Below are positions 24,962 to 36,447 of a stretch of 64,000 bases of DNA, piece by piece; positions within the stretch are counted from its first letter, which is position 1; the number at the start of each line of letters is the position of its first letter. The notes beneath the pieces are model-generated. The model had not been told where the DNA came from. It did no database searches and saw only the letters and a list, made by a program, of their open reading frames with translations. Both the position numbers and the translations under genes were made by a program. This DNA comes from Vitrella brassicaformis (lineage: Eukaryota; Sar; Vitrellaceae), in the NCBI GenBank assembly GCA_001179505.1, contig CDMY01000336.1, forward strand, positions 337,695 through 401,694, read 5' to 3'.

Positions 24962-25649
24962 CGCTGCACCTGCACTGCTGACACTGCAGTCAGTACTGTA
25001 ACACACACAAGAGGACGATGGCTGAGCCAGTCCTTCTCGTCATTCATAAAACGTGCTCACGGACTGTACCAGCAGGCTTTCTCTCCTTCACAAGGCTCCT
25101 TTCTTTTTCACCTTGAGCTTCCGACTTCAGGCGATAAGCTCGCAGGTGATGTTGGATTTTTTTCATCGTTGACAGCTCCATCGACGGCACAAGCCGCTGC
25201 CTCGAAAGCGTTTGCCGTCTGTCTATTCACATTAGTCATCATGAGACCCCGTTCGTTCGTATCCACACGTACGTACACATGAATGAACGTGTGACGACTC
25301 ACGTGAGTCGCCATAACGTACTTACGCTCAGCTCATGCATCCATCCCATCAGTCAGTCAGTCAGTCAGCATGCTTTGCCTTGCCTTGCCTTGCTCGTCGG
25401 CATTGCATCTATCCACACATGCAAATGAATGAATGAATCCTGCCTGGTCGCCACGAGTCGTTCGTGAGTGAGTGAGTCGCCATAACGCTCATGCATCCAT
25501 CAGTTACACACGTGGCCGTATGTCGGGATACTGAGACACACACGCACACACACAGCCCTCCCTTCCCTCCCCTATCCTCTTCCCATCATAGTCGTCATGA
25601 CGAGCAAGTCCCTCGCTGATCGATTGCTGGCGGCTTGCCTTGCCTGTTT

Positions 25650-26935
25650 GGGTGTGGTGTGCCATCCATGTATGGCGGCGACGCTCTCGATCGATGAGCA
25701 TTGATGCCGATGGTCTTTCATGCGAGAGGGGAAATCGTGGGGGCTGAACGAACAGAATGTCAGGCAGGCACCAGACCCGACTCCTGCACACCCCCAACAT
25801 ACACACACATGGAAGGAAGACACACACATCCATCGATATGCCCACCACCGTGCCTGTCCCTCCCCCTCTGTCCATGCACTCACTCACGGTGAGTGAATGG
25901 CATGTCTTCGTGTGTGTGGCTCGGCTGAGGATGGATGCCATTCTTCCCATGGCGCGACGAGAACTTGTCGCCGACAATGGGATTACGTTTGCACCTCAGC
26001 TTGAGCAGCACCCTTCTTGCCGACCTGTGAGATCTGCTTACGGTATGCGGCCACGTCAGGTTGGCTGATGCGGTTGGTTGATGCGCTCCACGAAGGCGTC
26101 CTCCTCGTCGTTGTAGTAGGACGTCTTGGCCACACGATGGAGTCGCTGAGTGCTCAATCCTGCACCATGTCAGAGAGAGAGAGAGAGAGAGAGAGGGACG
26201 AATGGTTGGTGTCTGTGTCGATGTGCGTATGTGTGGTCTTTCTTGTTGACGTGCCGGCAGAGGGGTGAGCCTTCGGTGACTTTGGAGCCGATGAAGGGCA
26301 GCCCGTCCTTGTCTAGAGAGGTGACGGCCATCGTGTGTGTGCTACCGACCGACCAGAAAATCGTTGCGATCTGTGCGATTTTCTCAATCGATGCACCGGG
26401 GATGGCCTGCACAGCACAGCACAGCACAGCACAGCACACACACGAATGCGCACATCTCTCCCTCCTTCCCTGCTTGTGAGTGAGTGAGTGCATGTGGTGT
26501 GGACCCGCCGTGTCGCCTCGCCGAGCTCACCTCCCTGAGTTGCAGTGCGAGCATGCTCTTGAGGCGCCTGGTGGCGGCCGTGGGTGTGGATGTGACCTGC
26601 ACGTGCCGCATTCGTCGCACACGGGGCTGCTTCGCCTCCCATTCCTCCATCCTGCAGGCAGGCAAGCGCCGCCCGCAACCAACACACACGCTCACGTGTA
26701 TGTATGTTGGTTGCAATGCATGTGAGTGCGTTGCTGACTCGACGAGGTCCATTGTTTGCCACGTTGGAAGCTTCACGGGAAGAGTCTGACATGAGAGACG
26801 GACAGACAGAAGGAGGAGGAGCGTACACGCACCTCTCCATTCAGTTACGATAAGACAGACAGGCCAGGTGCGGTGCGCACCGTTTTGATTTCCTGCAGGC
26901 CGGTCTCCCGGGGAAACACGTCACACTGCACACGC
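25650..26935 (-). pseudogene. Decayed RNA polymerase I second-largest subunit (RPA135/RPA2-like) fragment, copy A
   Basis: On the minus strand, short exon-like pieces appear in the order expected for an RNA polymerase second-largest subunit. They are LDKDGLPFIGSKV (near 26300), EEDAFVERI (near 26110), RNPIVGDKFSSRHG (near 25960), EDMPFT (near 25900), then LPDILF and PHDFPSRM (near 25750) and MLID (near 25695). The wording VPDILFNPH-FPSRM and LDxDGLPxIG fits the Pol I subunit better than Pol II or III, from my memory of the families. It is broken: there is an in-frame stop after ERINQPHQPT, a one-base insertion before KLRC, and a 4-base insertion between DILF and PHDF. Intron-like spacers are kept, so this is duplicated genomic DNA and not a retrocopy. 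Further upstream pieces (LPVKLPTWQTMDL, MEEWEAKQPRVRRMRH) could belong to it, but I cannot place them. Confidence 0.65.
26409..26440. repeat. ACAGC pentanucleotide microsatellite
   Basis: About six tandem ACAGC units lie next to an exon-like piece of the polymerase pseudogene. Confidence 0.9.
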
Positions 26936-27199
26936 AACACAACACAACACACCAAGACGGCAGGCACCAAACATCAACATCCTTTGGAGGGACATCACAT
27001 CCTTTGGTCTGTGTGTTCGTGCGTGTTGGTGGGTGTGCTATCTTCCCACCCTATCGGTCACTGTCGTCTGCGGTCGCCATCCATGTGGACAAGTAAGTAG
27101 TGAGTGACACACATAGACAAACAGACAGACAGACAACCGGCTGACTGATGCATGCGTTAAAAGCCGAATGTGTGTGTGTGTGTGTGTGTGTGGGCTTGC

Positions 27200-27587
27200 T
27201 TACGGTCTGTATTGGAGGTGGTGCTGGATGAGCCGATTTGCCACCTTGGCGGTGGTGGGTGGTCGAGTCGGACTGGGGGCCATCCCTAGCTCCCATACCT
27301 TGAAAATCTCGTACTCCTCCAGCCGCTCCTCATAGGACAGGAGGGGAGGGGGAGGCGCGTCTCGGCATGTCAGCCTGCGGTTGGGAGCGGGCGGCGCGTT
27401 GGGGTCTCTCTGGAGGATCGTGACCCCGCCGTACACCGGCTTGGCACCGCCGCCCCCTGGGTTGCCGACTGGTGGACTCGCCGCCGCACAGCTCCCCTTC
27501 GGCACCCACTTCTGCCGCCCCTTGGTCCCAGCCTGAGAGGGTGCCGCAGCGTCGCCTTGCTCTTTGCGCACCTCCTTGGCTACAGCG
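27200..27587 (-). CDS. SUZ-like protein, C-terminal part (copy A, truncated by gap)
   Basis: This stretch encodes nearly the same C-terminus as the longer ORF at 47341-48812, with one K-for-E and one Q-for-N difference near the end. It includes VTILQRDPNAPP and SYEERLEEYEIFKVWE, which resemble the two halves of the RNA-binding SUZ domain (family pattern: an ILKRP-like start and an LEEREAEYxxAR-like end). The reading frame ends at TAA (27200-27202). That TAA is embedded in GTAAGC, a good splice donor, so the true end could be further left. The 5' part is lost in the gap. Whether this copy is expressed is unknown. Confidence 0.5.
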
Positions 27588-27887
27588 NNNNNNNNNNNNN
27601 NNNNNNNNNNNNNNNNNNNNNNNNNNNNNNNNNNNNNNNNNNNNNNNNNNNNNNNNNNNNNNNNNNNNNNNNNNNNNNNNNNNNNNNNNNNNNNNNNNNN
27701 NNNNNNNNNNNNNNNNNNNNNNNNNNNNNNNNNNNNNNNNNNNNNNNNNNNNNNNNNNNNNNNNNNNNNNNNNNNNNNNNNNNNNNNNNNNNNNNNNNNN
27801 NNNNNNNNNNNNNNNNNNNNNNNNNNNNNNNNNNNNNNNNNNNNNNNNNNNNNNNNNNNNNNNNNNNNNNNNNNNNNNNNNNNNNNN
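27588..27887. other. Assembly gap, 300 N
   Basis: Exactly 300 N are present, a placeholder size, so the real length is unknown. Left of the gap is duplicated sequence, which probably caused the break. Confidence 0.99.
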
Positions 27888-28080
27888 TCTGTTGAAGGAG
27901 GCACATTGATTGATTTATATATCCACGGTTGTGGGACGAAGGAGGATGCCAACCATGCCATGCATTCACTCACTCAGTCACTCACTCACTACTGTTGTCT
28001 GTCTGTCTGTCTGTTGCCTGTCTTTCTTTCTGGGTGCCTGCCTGGATTTATTTGGTCGATTTACTGATTGCTCTGTGCAG

Positions 28081-28700
28081 TGGGTGCCCCGCCTCCTCCC
28101 TTGTCGTCCATACCCCCTCCTCCCCCCGTCAAGAGCGACTGTGTGGGCGAATGGCAGCTGGATCAGCCATGCACGATCCTGCCGGACGATTCGGGGCGGC
28201 TGCGATGCGTCAAAGTGATGATGTACCTTCACAAGCGCTCCAAGGTTGGAGGGGGCCAACCATGTGAGAGGGAACATGGCGCGAGGGAAACCAGGGAGTG
28301 CGAGGAGACCGAGTGCGGCAGAAAAGAGGCCAAACTGCCGCTGCCCCCTCCCGCCGCTCATCCGCCGCCACCACTTCCTGAGACAACAGGGCCGGTTGTT
28401 GTTTCTCCCCCAGAAGAGCCATGTGAGATGGAGGAGTGCAACGAAGGTGAATCACGGAGACGGGTGATCCGTATTTTCGACGCATCATCGTCATTAATGG
28501 AGAGGACGGCCGGGGATGACTCTCCCAGCATTGCGATTCAAGAAATGGATGTGGCGTATGATCCTCTCTCTGGTGCAGCAACTGTGTCGTACAGCGATGA
28601 GTTAGCTACGAATGTGATGCCCTCGAGCGAGGAGATCTTAGGGTCTTATGCGATTGTTGTTGGACGGGAGTTGAGGGGCTTCCGTGTGAACGTCTTCTGA
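28081..28700 (+). CDS. Thrombospondin type 1-like domain protein, last exon
   Basis: The exon opens after a clear CTGTGCAG acceptor and runs to TGA at 28698-28700. A proline-rich lead (PPPPLSSIPPPPP) precedes a Cys module of about 60 residues that begins CVGEW and ends with GGGQPC and RETRECEETECG, the Cys/Arg spacing of a thrombospondin type 1 repeat. A second proline-rich linker and another Cys pair (EEPCEMEECNEG) follow, then a C-terminal stretch without Cys. TSR domains are common in adhesion proteins of alveolates. The 5' exons lie in or beyond the N gap. The 193 bases before the exon look like intron (TGTC repeats). The CWxxW core is partly degenerate (EWQLDQPC), so the domain call is moderate. 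Confidence 0.6.
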
Positions 28701-29360
28701 TCAGATGGGGTTTAGTCCATGAAATAGTAAGTGTTTGGCTACAAGACATCTTCCTTCCGATGCATGACGGACGTGAGGTGAGCTGGTGGTGGATGGATGG
28801 ATGGATCGACCACACAGATGGAGGAAACCGATCGGTTGACAGACAAAATCGCAGCAGAGTCCCATGCACGCACACATGTAAGCAGTCGCTTCCAGCGCAT
28901 ACAAACATACAGAGGCACATGATACAGAGTCATACATCAATGTCATGTGCCTGGATGACAATCCCATTGGCCACGTGGCCTTCAGGTGGTCGACACGAAC
29001 CACCTGACAGCTGCGTAGCCAATAGCATCGGAACCCACACACCTGGCGCCGCACAGCAGCAACACACCATCCAAGACAGGTCTTCACAACACCGCGCCAC
29101 CCACAATTCAGAGCATTTCAACATGTGGACAATTGGATGCCACTGAGCAAGTAAGTCAAGGCACACGCACTCTCAAACACACACATACGGAGGGGGGGGC
29201 TGTCTTCCGTGCCTGTCGCATCACATCCATCCAAAGTATGTTGGACGGCCTCCCAACCGATTAGATTACTCACATAAGCACACATCGTGTGTATGAGACA
29301 CGCCTCTGTCGGCATGTTGGTCGGTCTGTCTGTCTGTCTATCTGTGTGCACATATATTGA
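28701..29360. other. Convergent intergenic spacer
   Basis: This 660-base spacer lies between the TSR-like gene and the Deg protease stop. It has an ATGG run near 28790 and a GTCTG run near 29320-29340. I see no gene. Confidence 0.55.
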
Positions 29361-32170
29361 TTATGCAAGCTGTCTATCGCTGACGATGCCGTGCTGCTTG
29401 AGGATCGTCTGGCTGACTCGCTGCACCACCTCCTTCTGCAAAACCAGCTCCTGCTCACCATCCATCTCAAAGATGAAGAAGCCCTCCGTGCCACTGCTGC
29501 CGCTGGTGCTGCTGCTGCTGCCCCCCTCAGCAGCACCTCCCCCAGCAGCCCCAGGATTGGCTGCATTATCACAAGCCAGCCCCCGTTGGCTGACAGGCAG
29601 GTCGTCTCTGTCCTCGAGCATGGTGACGAGGTGTTGGAGGTTCTTGACCTTGATCCCGTTCACCTTGTGGACCCTAGTGTGCTTGAGCTCGTAGCCCGAT
29701 GTGATGTCGGAGGCCAGGATCTGGCTGACGATGACCACCTCCTCCCCCTCCTCCTTCTTGAAGTACTCCTGCAGCAGCTGGAGCAAAGCCGTCGGTGCGT
29801 TAGACATGTACTTGCGCTGCCCGAACTCCTCGCGCAAATAATCCAGCGTCAAAGGGGTGAACACCAAACCACCTGAAGGGAAGGGACAAACAAACAAGTA
29901 TCTGCACATACATGAATTGGATGAGGCGGTGCTCTGTGCCATGTGTGCGTGTGTTGGCTGGGGTGAGCTGACTGACCGTATATGAAGTATCTGGGCGTCT
30001 TGTCCCACTGGTGCTCAGGAATGAGTGAGTTGGAGGGGACCAGCGGGACAGAGATGTTGAGGACCCTGCCGTCCCGCAGGATCGTCAGCTCCACCTCCTC
30101 ATCAGGGAACTTGTCCAGCAGCGCATACGACAGGCCCACCCGCTCCATGTTCCGAAACACTATGGTGCCTGCAGAAAGCAGCCAAGACAGGAAGGAACAG
30201 AGAAAGGACACATGATGCCAACGAGCCCCTTCGCTCATGCCTTGCATCTCTCTCTCTCCCACCCAGCTGACTGACCGTCGTCGGCCACGTCGTTGCCCGC
30301 AATGGCCATGATGACGTCCCGTTTCTTGAGAACAGTGCTGGTGCTGTTTGTGGTGCTGTCGCTGTCGACCTTGCCCTTCCTGGAGGGGTCCACCTGGCAC
30401 ACCACGATGCCCGTCGCCGACACACCAGCAGGCAGGTCCTCCACCCTCACATCCGTCATGCCCAAATACTTGCGGAAGGATGGGTTCTCGAGCGTTTGGT
30501 AGATGATGCCCAGCGTCACAAATCCTGCACACACACAGCAGCACAGCAGAGGGGATCATGATATACACACGTGTGGGGACAGACAGCTACTCTGTTGGTG
30601 ACGTGTCTGTGTCGGTCGGTGTCTGACCAGTGTATTTGTGGTGCTGCTCGAGGTCTTTCAAGAACCGATTCACCACCACTGTCGGGATAATGTAGCCTGC
30701 ACACGCCAAACCGACACATGACAACCACACCACAGTGCTCATTCCACGTGTTCGTCCCGCCCCGCCTGGGCTGCTCGACTGCCTGGCACACCGCCCCGCA
30801 CCCACTGACCCACCGATGCTCTGCGCCTCGTCATATCCCTGGAAAGCCACGCCCACCACCTTGCCATCCTTGTTGACCGCCGGGCCCCCCGAGTTGCCCG
30901 CATTGATGGCCGCATCAATCTGGGTGCACAGCAGCCTGAAGTTGCCGTGCGTGTAGCTCAGGATGTCGTTCCTGGACACAACGCCAGCCGTGATACACAG
31001 GGAGTCGCCGCCCATCGGGTACCCCACAACCACCAAAGGGTCCTGCAGCATCGGAGTCTCGCCGAAGGTCAGTGGGTTGACGTCCTTCCCTGCATGTTCG
31101 CACAGCATACATGGAGGCAGGCAGGCAGACAGGTGGGACGTGGGTACGGTGCAGACGTGTGCGTATCGCATGTGGGTGGTGTTGGTGTGTGTGCGTATGT
31201 ACAGAATTCCTCGTCGTCGACTGTCACGACGGCCAGATCGCATTCGTGACCCGAGGCAATGAGGCGTGCCGGGTACTTCTTGGCGTCCCCATGCTTCCTT
31301 ATCAATATCCGATTCTGCACGCACACGTGTAAACCAACCATACCCACCCACACTCAGACGCACACACCGGCACCGCACACGTCTGTTTCCCTACCTACCT
31401 GGTTAGCCACCACGTGCGCATTGGTGATGATGCGCCGATCCTCAATGATAAAACCTGACAACCAACAACCATCCAATCCAATACCAAATCAATCGGCCCC
31501 TTGTCTGATGTCTGGTGTCAGATCAGTCACCTGATCCGGTGGTTTTGGTTTGCCTCCTCATTTGCCATGGCATGGCGAAACTCGGGTCGGTGTAGTCGAC
31601 AAACACCTTGACCACCGAGGGAAAGATCGCATTGAAGCCGCCCTCTGCGGAGACGAGAGGCTGTGGGTGGGGCTGTGCATGTGGCGGCACGTCTGGCCGG
31701 AGGACCTCATCCTGCTCACTCTCCTCCCGCGGCTCGATGCCCACACGGATGTCGCCTCCAGCCGCATGAAGCGCACTCAGCGACATACATCGTGCTGCCG
31801 AGGGCCGCCAATGCATGCTACCGCCGCTGCAGCCGCCGTGGCTCCTGCATGACCGCAGAAGGGAGGATGCGAGCGTGGTGGCCGCTGACGGGTGCTGCTG
31901 CCTCAAAGAATGGGACGTGTGCCTGCGTGCGGTGTGCTGCGCCCTCCGGTTGGCCGTGAATGCCATGACGGCCGGCGAGGGAAGGAAGCCGCTGTTAGCC
32001 GCCGCGATGTTCTTGTGCCGTCGTGCATGTTGGTGCAGCGCCGATGCGCCCATTGCGGCCTGCGCCTTGCGAGCGGATATCCCGCTGCCACTCATCAGCA
32101 TGATGAAAGCTGAGAAGAAGGCGGGCCAGATCTGCGATGAGAACCACCGTCGTGCTTTTCCCTTGGGCAT
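29361..32170 (-). CDS. Deg9-type HtrA serine protease
   Basis: This is an ATP-independent serine endopeptidase of the HtrA/Deg family. The catalytic triad is visible on successive exons: His in [10 protein letters not shown], Asp in [10 protein letters not shown] and Ser in [11 protein letters not shown]. After the protease domain comes a PDZ-like region ([59 protein letters not shown]). The following [17 protein letters not shown] and [14 protein letters not shown] are typical of plant Deg9/Deg2-like proteins, which have a second PDZ-like part. A Ser/Gly-rich insert ([14 protein letters not shown]) sits near the C-terminus. The N-terminus has a hydrophobic segment ([17 protein letters not shown]) followed by a long Arg/Ser/Ala-rich stretch, so it may be an organelle leader; location is uncertain. 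The gene is divergent from the E2 gene with 131 bases between start codons. Confidence 0.88.
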
Positions 32171-32301
32171 CCTCCTTCTCCCTCCCCTCTAAGCTCGCAG
32201 CCTCTTCGCGAGCTTTCCATAGGGCAGCAGAGGGCGCCAAAAAAAGGCCATTTGGTTTGAGAGTGACCGCCTGTTGAAGCGTTCGTGTAACTGTTGCTGC
32301 C
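32171..32301. promoter_or_regulatory. Compact bidirectional promoter
   Basis: Only 131 bases separate the start codons of the Deg protease (minus) and the branched-chain E2 (plus). Both 5' UTRs must be very short or overlapping. No motif recognised. Confidence 0.45.
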
Positions 32302-35116
32302 ATGGCGACGCGCATCAGTAGTATGTGCATCCGCGGCCTCGGCGCCCTCCCGGGGCGCTTTGCGACGTCGCTGCCCAACCATCTGGCCACATACAAATTC
32401 CATGTAAGCGACAAAAGCTGACGGGACACAGGGGGTCACGATAAGAGGCTGTGGGAGGGTGCGTATGGATGATGGATGGTATGCTGGTGGCACCCGTTGG
32501 TGTGATGTGTGACCTGTCAGAAATGGCTCAACACATCGCCTGCTCGTCTGGGATTGGTCACCTTCAAATTGGCCGATATCGGAGAAGGTAGGTATCCATC
32601 CATTGGCTGAGGGCCTGAGGACCACAACCAGCGGCGTGACTGCATGCAATCCTCCATTCATTCACTGCTGTGTGTGTCGTCTCGTCTGTGTTGTGCAGGC
32701 ATTGCTGAGGTGGAGCTGCTCAAGAACTACAAAAAAGTGGGCGAGGAGATCGAAGAGGTGGGTGAGCCACACAGAGATGTGAGTGACGCGTGTAGGCCAT
32801 TGTGTGAAAGATCCTGCCTGCATCCAATCCATCCCTTTCCTTTGGTTTGATCCCATCCCATCAGATGGAGCAGGTGTGCGAGGTGCAGAGTGACAAGGCT
32901 GCCGTGGAGATCACCAGTCGCTACAGCGGCCTGATCAAGAAGATATACAACAACGAAGGCGACGTCATCAAAATCGGCGCACCACTCATGGACATCGAAG
33001 TCGAGGGCGAGGGTCAGCCAGCCAACCGACAAAGCCCACCAATGACCATCCTCGCTCTATGCCATCCTTCTAATTGTGTGGTGTGTGCGTCTGCACAAAG
33101 GTGATGATGAGGCGCCCGAGCCAGTGGCTGAAGCCCCGAAGGCCCCGCCCAAGGAGGCGCCCAAGGCGGCCGCCCCCGCTGCTGGTGCCGGCAAGAAGGG
33201 CGGGGAGGCTGCACCGGCCGTCAGACGACTCGCTAAGGAACTGGGGGTCGACCTCGCCAACGTGGCGGTCAGTGAGTGAGGGGGGGAGGCTAGCCATCAA
33301 TCTTTACGTGAGATACTGATGCTGATGTGTCGGTGGTTGGTTCGTATATCAGGGCTCTGGCAAGGGTGGCCGCATCACCAAGGAAGATGTCGAGGCCGCT
33401 GCCAAGGTGGGTAAGAGACGCACCCACCGGTGTCTGGCCATGGCAGACCGAACAGAAATGCCTCTCTCTGATGCTCTCTCTGTGCAGGGTGGTGCCCCGG
33501 CGGCATCCCCCGCTGGTGCTGTTGGTGCTGCGGCCACACCAATCATCACACTGCCCACTCGACCGCCCAAGGAGAATGTGTATGTGACGGGAGAAATGGC
33601 TACTGCCTCACACCCCTCTCGGCCCATTTGCTGCCTGTCTGTGTGTCTGGTCTGCAGTGAGGTGCCGATTCGTGGGTTCGCCCGCGCTATGGTCAAGGTA
33701 AGGCGTTCGTGGACCCGATGTCAGTCGGAAAGACGGCAGCCAGTCTGCCTCTGCCGTATGGTGGTTGTTGTGTCGGTGTCAGAGCATGGAGGCCTCCCTC
33801 AAGGTGCCGCACATGAACGTTGGTGACGAGATCGACGTGTCCAAATTGGTGACAAGAAAGAAAGAACCTTGATACACACACACACACACGCACACACACG
33901 TGTACCGGCTACTGCGTGCTTCTGACTCCTTGCTGCCCCCTCCCCTCCCCTCCCCCCTCAGATGGAGTTGCGGGCTGAGTTGCGCCCCGTGGTTGAGAAG
34001 ACGTTTGGTCTGAAGCTGACGGTGACGCCCCTCGTCATCAAGGCCTTCTCCCTCGCCCTACTCAAGTACCCCATACTCAACTCCAAAATCGACCCATCCG
34101 GCGACAAGGTCGGTGCTTCCACGGAGGGGGAGGGAACACAGCCACCGTCTGTTTCCCTGTTCCCTCTTGGTCTGTTCATTCATTCAGTACACTCAATTCG
34201 GTTCGCACAACATATCGATGGCCATCGACACGCCCAACGGTGAACGATCGACGCAGAAAGAGACTGTCATGATGGCTTTGCGTTGTATGTATGCCTGTTG
34301 TGGCCCGCCCCTTCCGTCAGGTCTGGTGGTGCCCAACATCAAGAACGTACAGGACCTCAACGTCGTGGAGATCCAGTCGGAGCTCTCCAGGCTCCAGAAA
34401 CTGGTGGGCGGGGTGGACATGGCCATGCCATCACACACACACGATGGGCCGCTGATCTGATTGTGTGGGTGTGTGTGTGGCAGTCTCAAGACAACAAGTT
34501 GTCGAATGCGGACCTGACGGGCGGCACGGTGTCGATATCCAACGTGGGGGTCATCGGCGGCACATACGTCAAGGCCATCCTATTCGACGGACAGGCAAGC
34601 AAAGCAAAGCATGGTGGCACCCTCACAGCCAGCCGGCCAGGGCAGACAGACAGACAGACAGACAGACCAGCTCACACACGCGATGGATGGATGGACCATC
34701 ATGATTTTCCTTCCTGCCTGCCTGCCTGCCTGTCTGTCCTATCCCATCTCATATATCAGGCCTTGATTTTCGCCCTCGGCAAGACGCAGGCGCTGCCGCG
34801 CTTCGATGACAAGGGAACGGTAGGCGCCGCACCCCCGCCGACAGCTAGCTCTGCGGTCTCATTGATTGGTTGATTGTGTGTGTGCAGGTGGTGAAGTCTC
34901 AGGTGATGAATGTCGGCTACTCTGCCGACCACCGGCACGTTGATGGGGCCACGGTGGCACGATTCGCGACAGAGTGAGTTGCAAGCAGAAAGGCCAGACG
35001 CGTCACCACATCGATCGGCACTGGTTGATGCTCTTGTCTTGTCTGTGTGTGTCTGGTCTGTCAGGCTGAAGATGTACCTCGAGAATCCCGGCATGATGCT
35101 CCTGCGCATGGCCTGA
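32302..35116 (+). CDS. DBT: Branched-chain 2-oxoacid dehydrogenase E2 (dihydrolipoyl transacylase)
   Basis: E2 core of the mitochondrial branched-chain alpha-keto acid dehydrogenase complex; it transfers acyl groups from lipoyl-lysine to CoA. The order is canonical. A mitochondrial presequence ([20 protein letters not shown]) comes first, then a lipoyl domain with the modified Lys in [11 protein letters not shown] and an Ala/Pro hinge. The E1/E3-binding domain ([26 protein letters not shown]) and the catalytic domain ([31 protein letters not shown]) follow, with the active-site HRxxDG motif in ADHRHVDGA. The ending [12 protein letters not shown] is close to animal DBT and separates it from pyruvate and oxoglutarate E2. 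About ten short exons are joined by GT-AG introns. The stop TGA is at 35114-35116. A strong RNA hairpin lies 80 bases after it. Confidence 0.93.
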
Positions 35117-36014
35117 TCGACATTGTCAATGATAGACGGACAGATCGGAATCGCTGTTTCTCGTTGACTGTGTGGTGTGTTGATGCATTTGTGGGCGGGG
35201 CTGCCGGCATGGCATTCACACCCGACGCCCGGCCACACGGTCGGGTGTGAATCCTCATGTTGGCAGCCCCGATCATGCTGCACAACAAACAACACACACA
35301 AATGACATGCCTACTCGGTCTCCCTCTCTCTCTCTCTGTGTGTGTCTGTCTGTCTGTCTGAGTGTGTTTTAACTGGCTCATTTGGTCGATTGATCGATTG
35401 CTTGATGCACACTTACGGCAATTTTGCTGGGGACTGACCGTGACCGAGTGTTTTCAGTTCCGCCTGTTTTGCGTGCTCGGTTGGATGGCCGCCAATGCGT
35501 CAGCTGCATGAAAGGGCCGACCGCTCAGACAGACCGATGACCGCTGCCTGCTCACCGCACTATCTGTCCATCCCATGACAGCCAGGCAGCCTATGGATGG
35601 CCATCAATCAACGGTGTCGCTCGCCTACAGATACGATACATGCGTACGCACATATATAGCTTAGCTAGGGATTGCAATCAATGACCTGCCTGCCTGCGTT
35701 GGATGGATGGCTGGCTGGATGGATGGATGTGTGTGTGTACAGATGTTAGTGCGTGGGTAGCTTAGCGTGGGCAATGGATGCATCAATCAATGGATTGTGT
35801 TGGTTGGCGTGACGTGACGTATATTCGGGTGTGCTCTGTGTCTCACAGACGGCCTGGCCTGTGTATGTATGTATTCAATGCCAACCCATGGACCACGCAA
35901 AACTCAAACATGGTCTTCCACCCACCCATCCCGTCCCATCCCATCCCATCCAGCCAAGACGACGTCAGTCAGGCAGCCCTCTGTACACTCACACACTCAC
36001 ACACACCATGCCTC
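35117..36014. other. Convergent intergenic spacer
   Basis: An 898-base spacer holds the E2 3' UTR, a long hairpin (35196-35271), a GT/GTCT run (35330-35360) and ATGG/TGGATGGC repeats (35698-35730). No supported gene. Confidence 0.55.
35196..35271 (+). other. Long hairpin in the E2 3' region
   Basis: Two perfect inverted arms nest inside each other. The outer arm CGGGGCTGCC (35196-35205) pairs with GGCAGCCCCG (35262-35271). The inner arm ATTCACACCCGAC (35214-35226) pairs with GTCGGGTGTGAAT (35240-35252). The bases between are mostly paired too (GCATG with CATG plus G-U pairs), leaving a 13-base loop. This gives a near-continuous stem of roughly 30 pairs. Confidence 0.8.
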
Positions 36015-36412
36015 CTACTCTTCGCTCCACTTCTTCACGCTGGCCCATCTATCCCTGGGCCGACTCATCTGACCCTCACTCCTCCCTTCAACACCACCAC
36101 TCATACCACCGCCAGAGCTGCTCATGAACACACGTCGAGGGGGCGGGGGGGGCGCTGAGGCCAGCACAACACGACGAGAGCCCTTCGTATGGTGCATCGG
36201 TGGCGGCTCCTCGGCACCCTCATCATCCGAGTCGGCGAAAACCTTCCGGCGGCCGGCGAATGGGAAGAGCCGCCCGCTGTCGGTATCAGGCAGGCGCCGC
36301 TTCGTGCCTCGCCGACTGTCGCCCATGTCAAAGCCCACAGCGGCGTCGTGTGCATGTGCTGGTGCACCATAGTCTCCCCCTCCCTCTCCCCCTCCCCCTC
36401 CGCCACTCTTCT

Positions 36413-36447
<35 letters not shown>

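Larger units (their letters stand above)
25253..27587 (+). repeat. Segmental duplication, copy A
   Basis: This stretch is a direct copy, with many small indels, of 44963-47728. Near-identical blocks include 25610-26160 versus 45402-45930 and 27190-27587 versus 47331-47728. The middle parts (about 26165-26990 here, 45930-47130 there) do not match well, so one copy has gained or lost sequence. The copy is cut off by an assembly gap. Confidence 0.85.

Noticed and set aside
25504-25977. Minus-strand frame at 25504-25977 as an intact protein
   Set aside because: It joins broken polymerase exons with intron sequence and is better explained as a pseudogene.
27557-28067. Open reading frames spanning 27588-27887
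   Set aside because: These are translations across N and carry no information.
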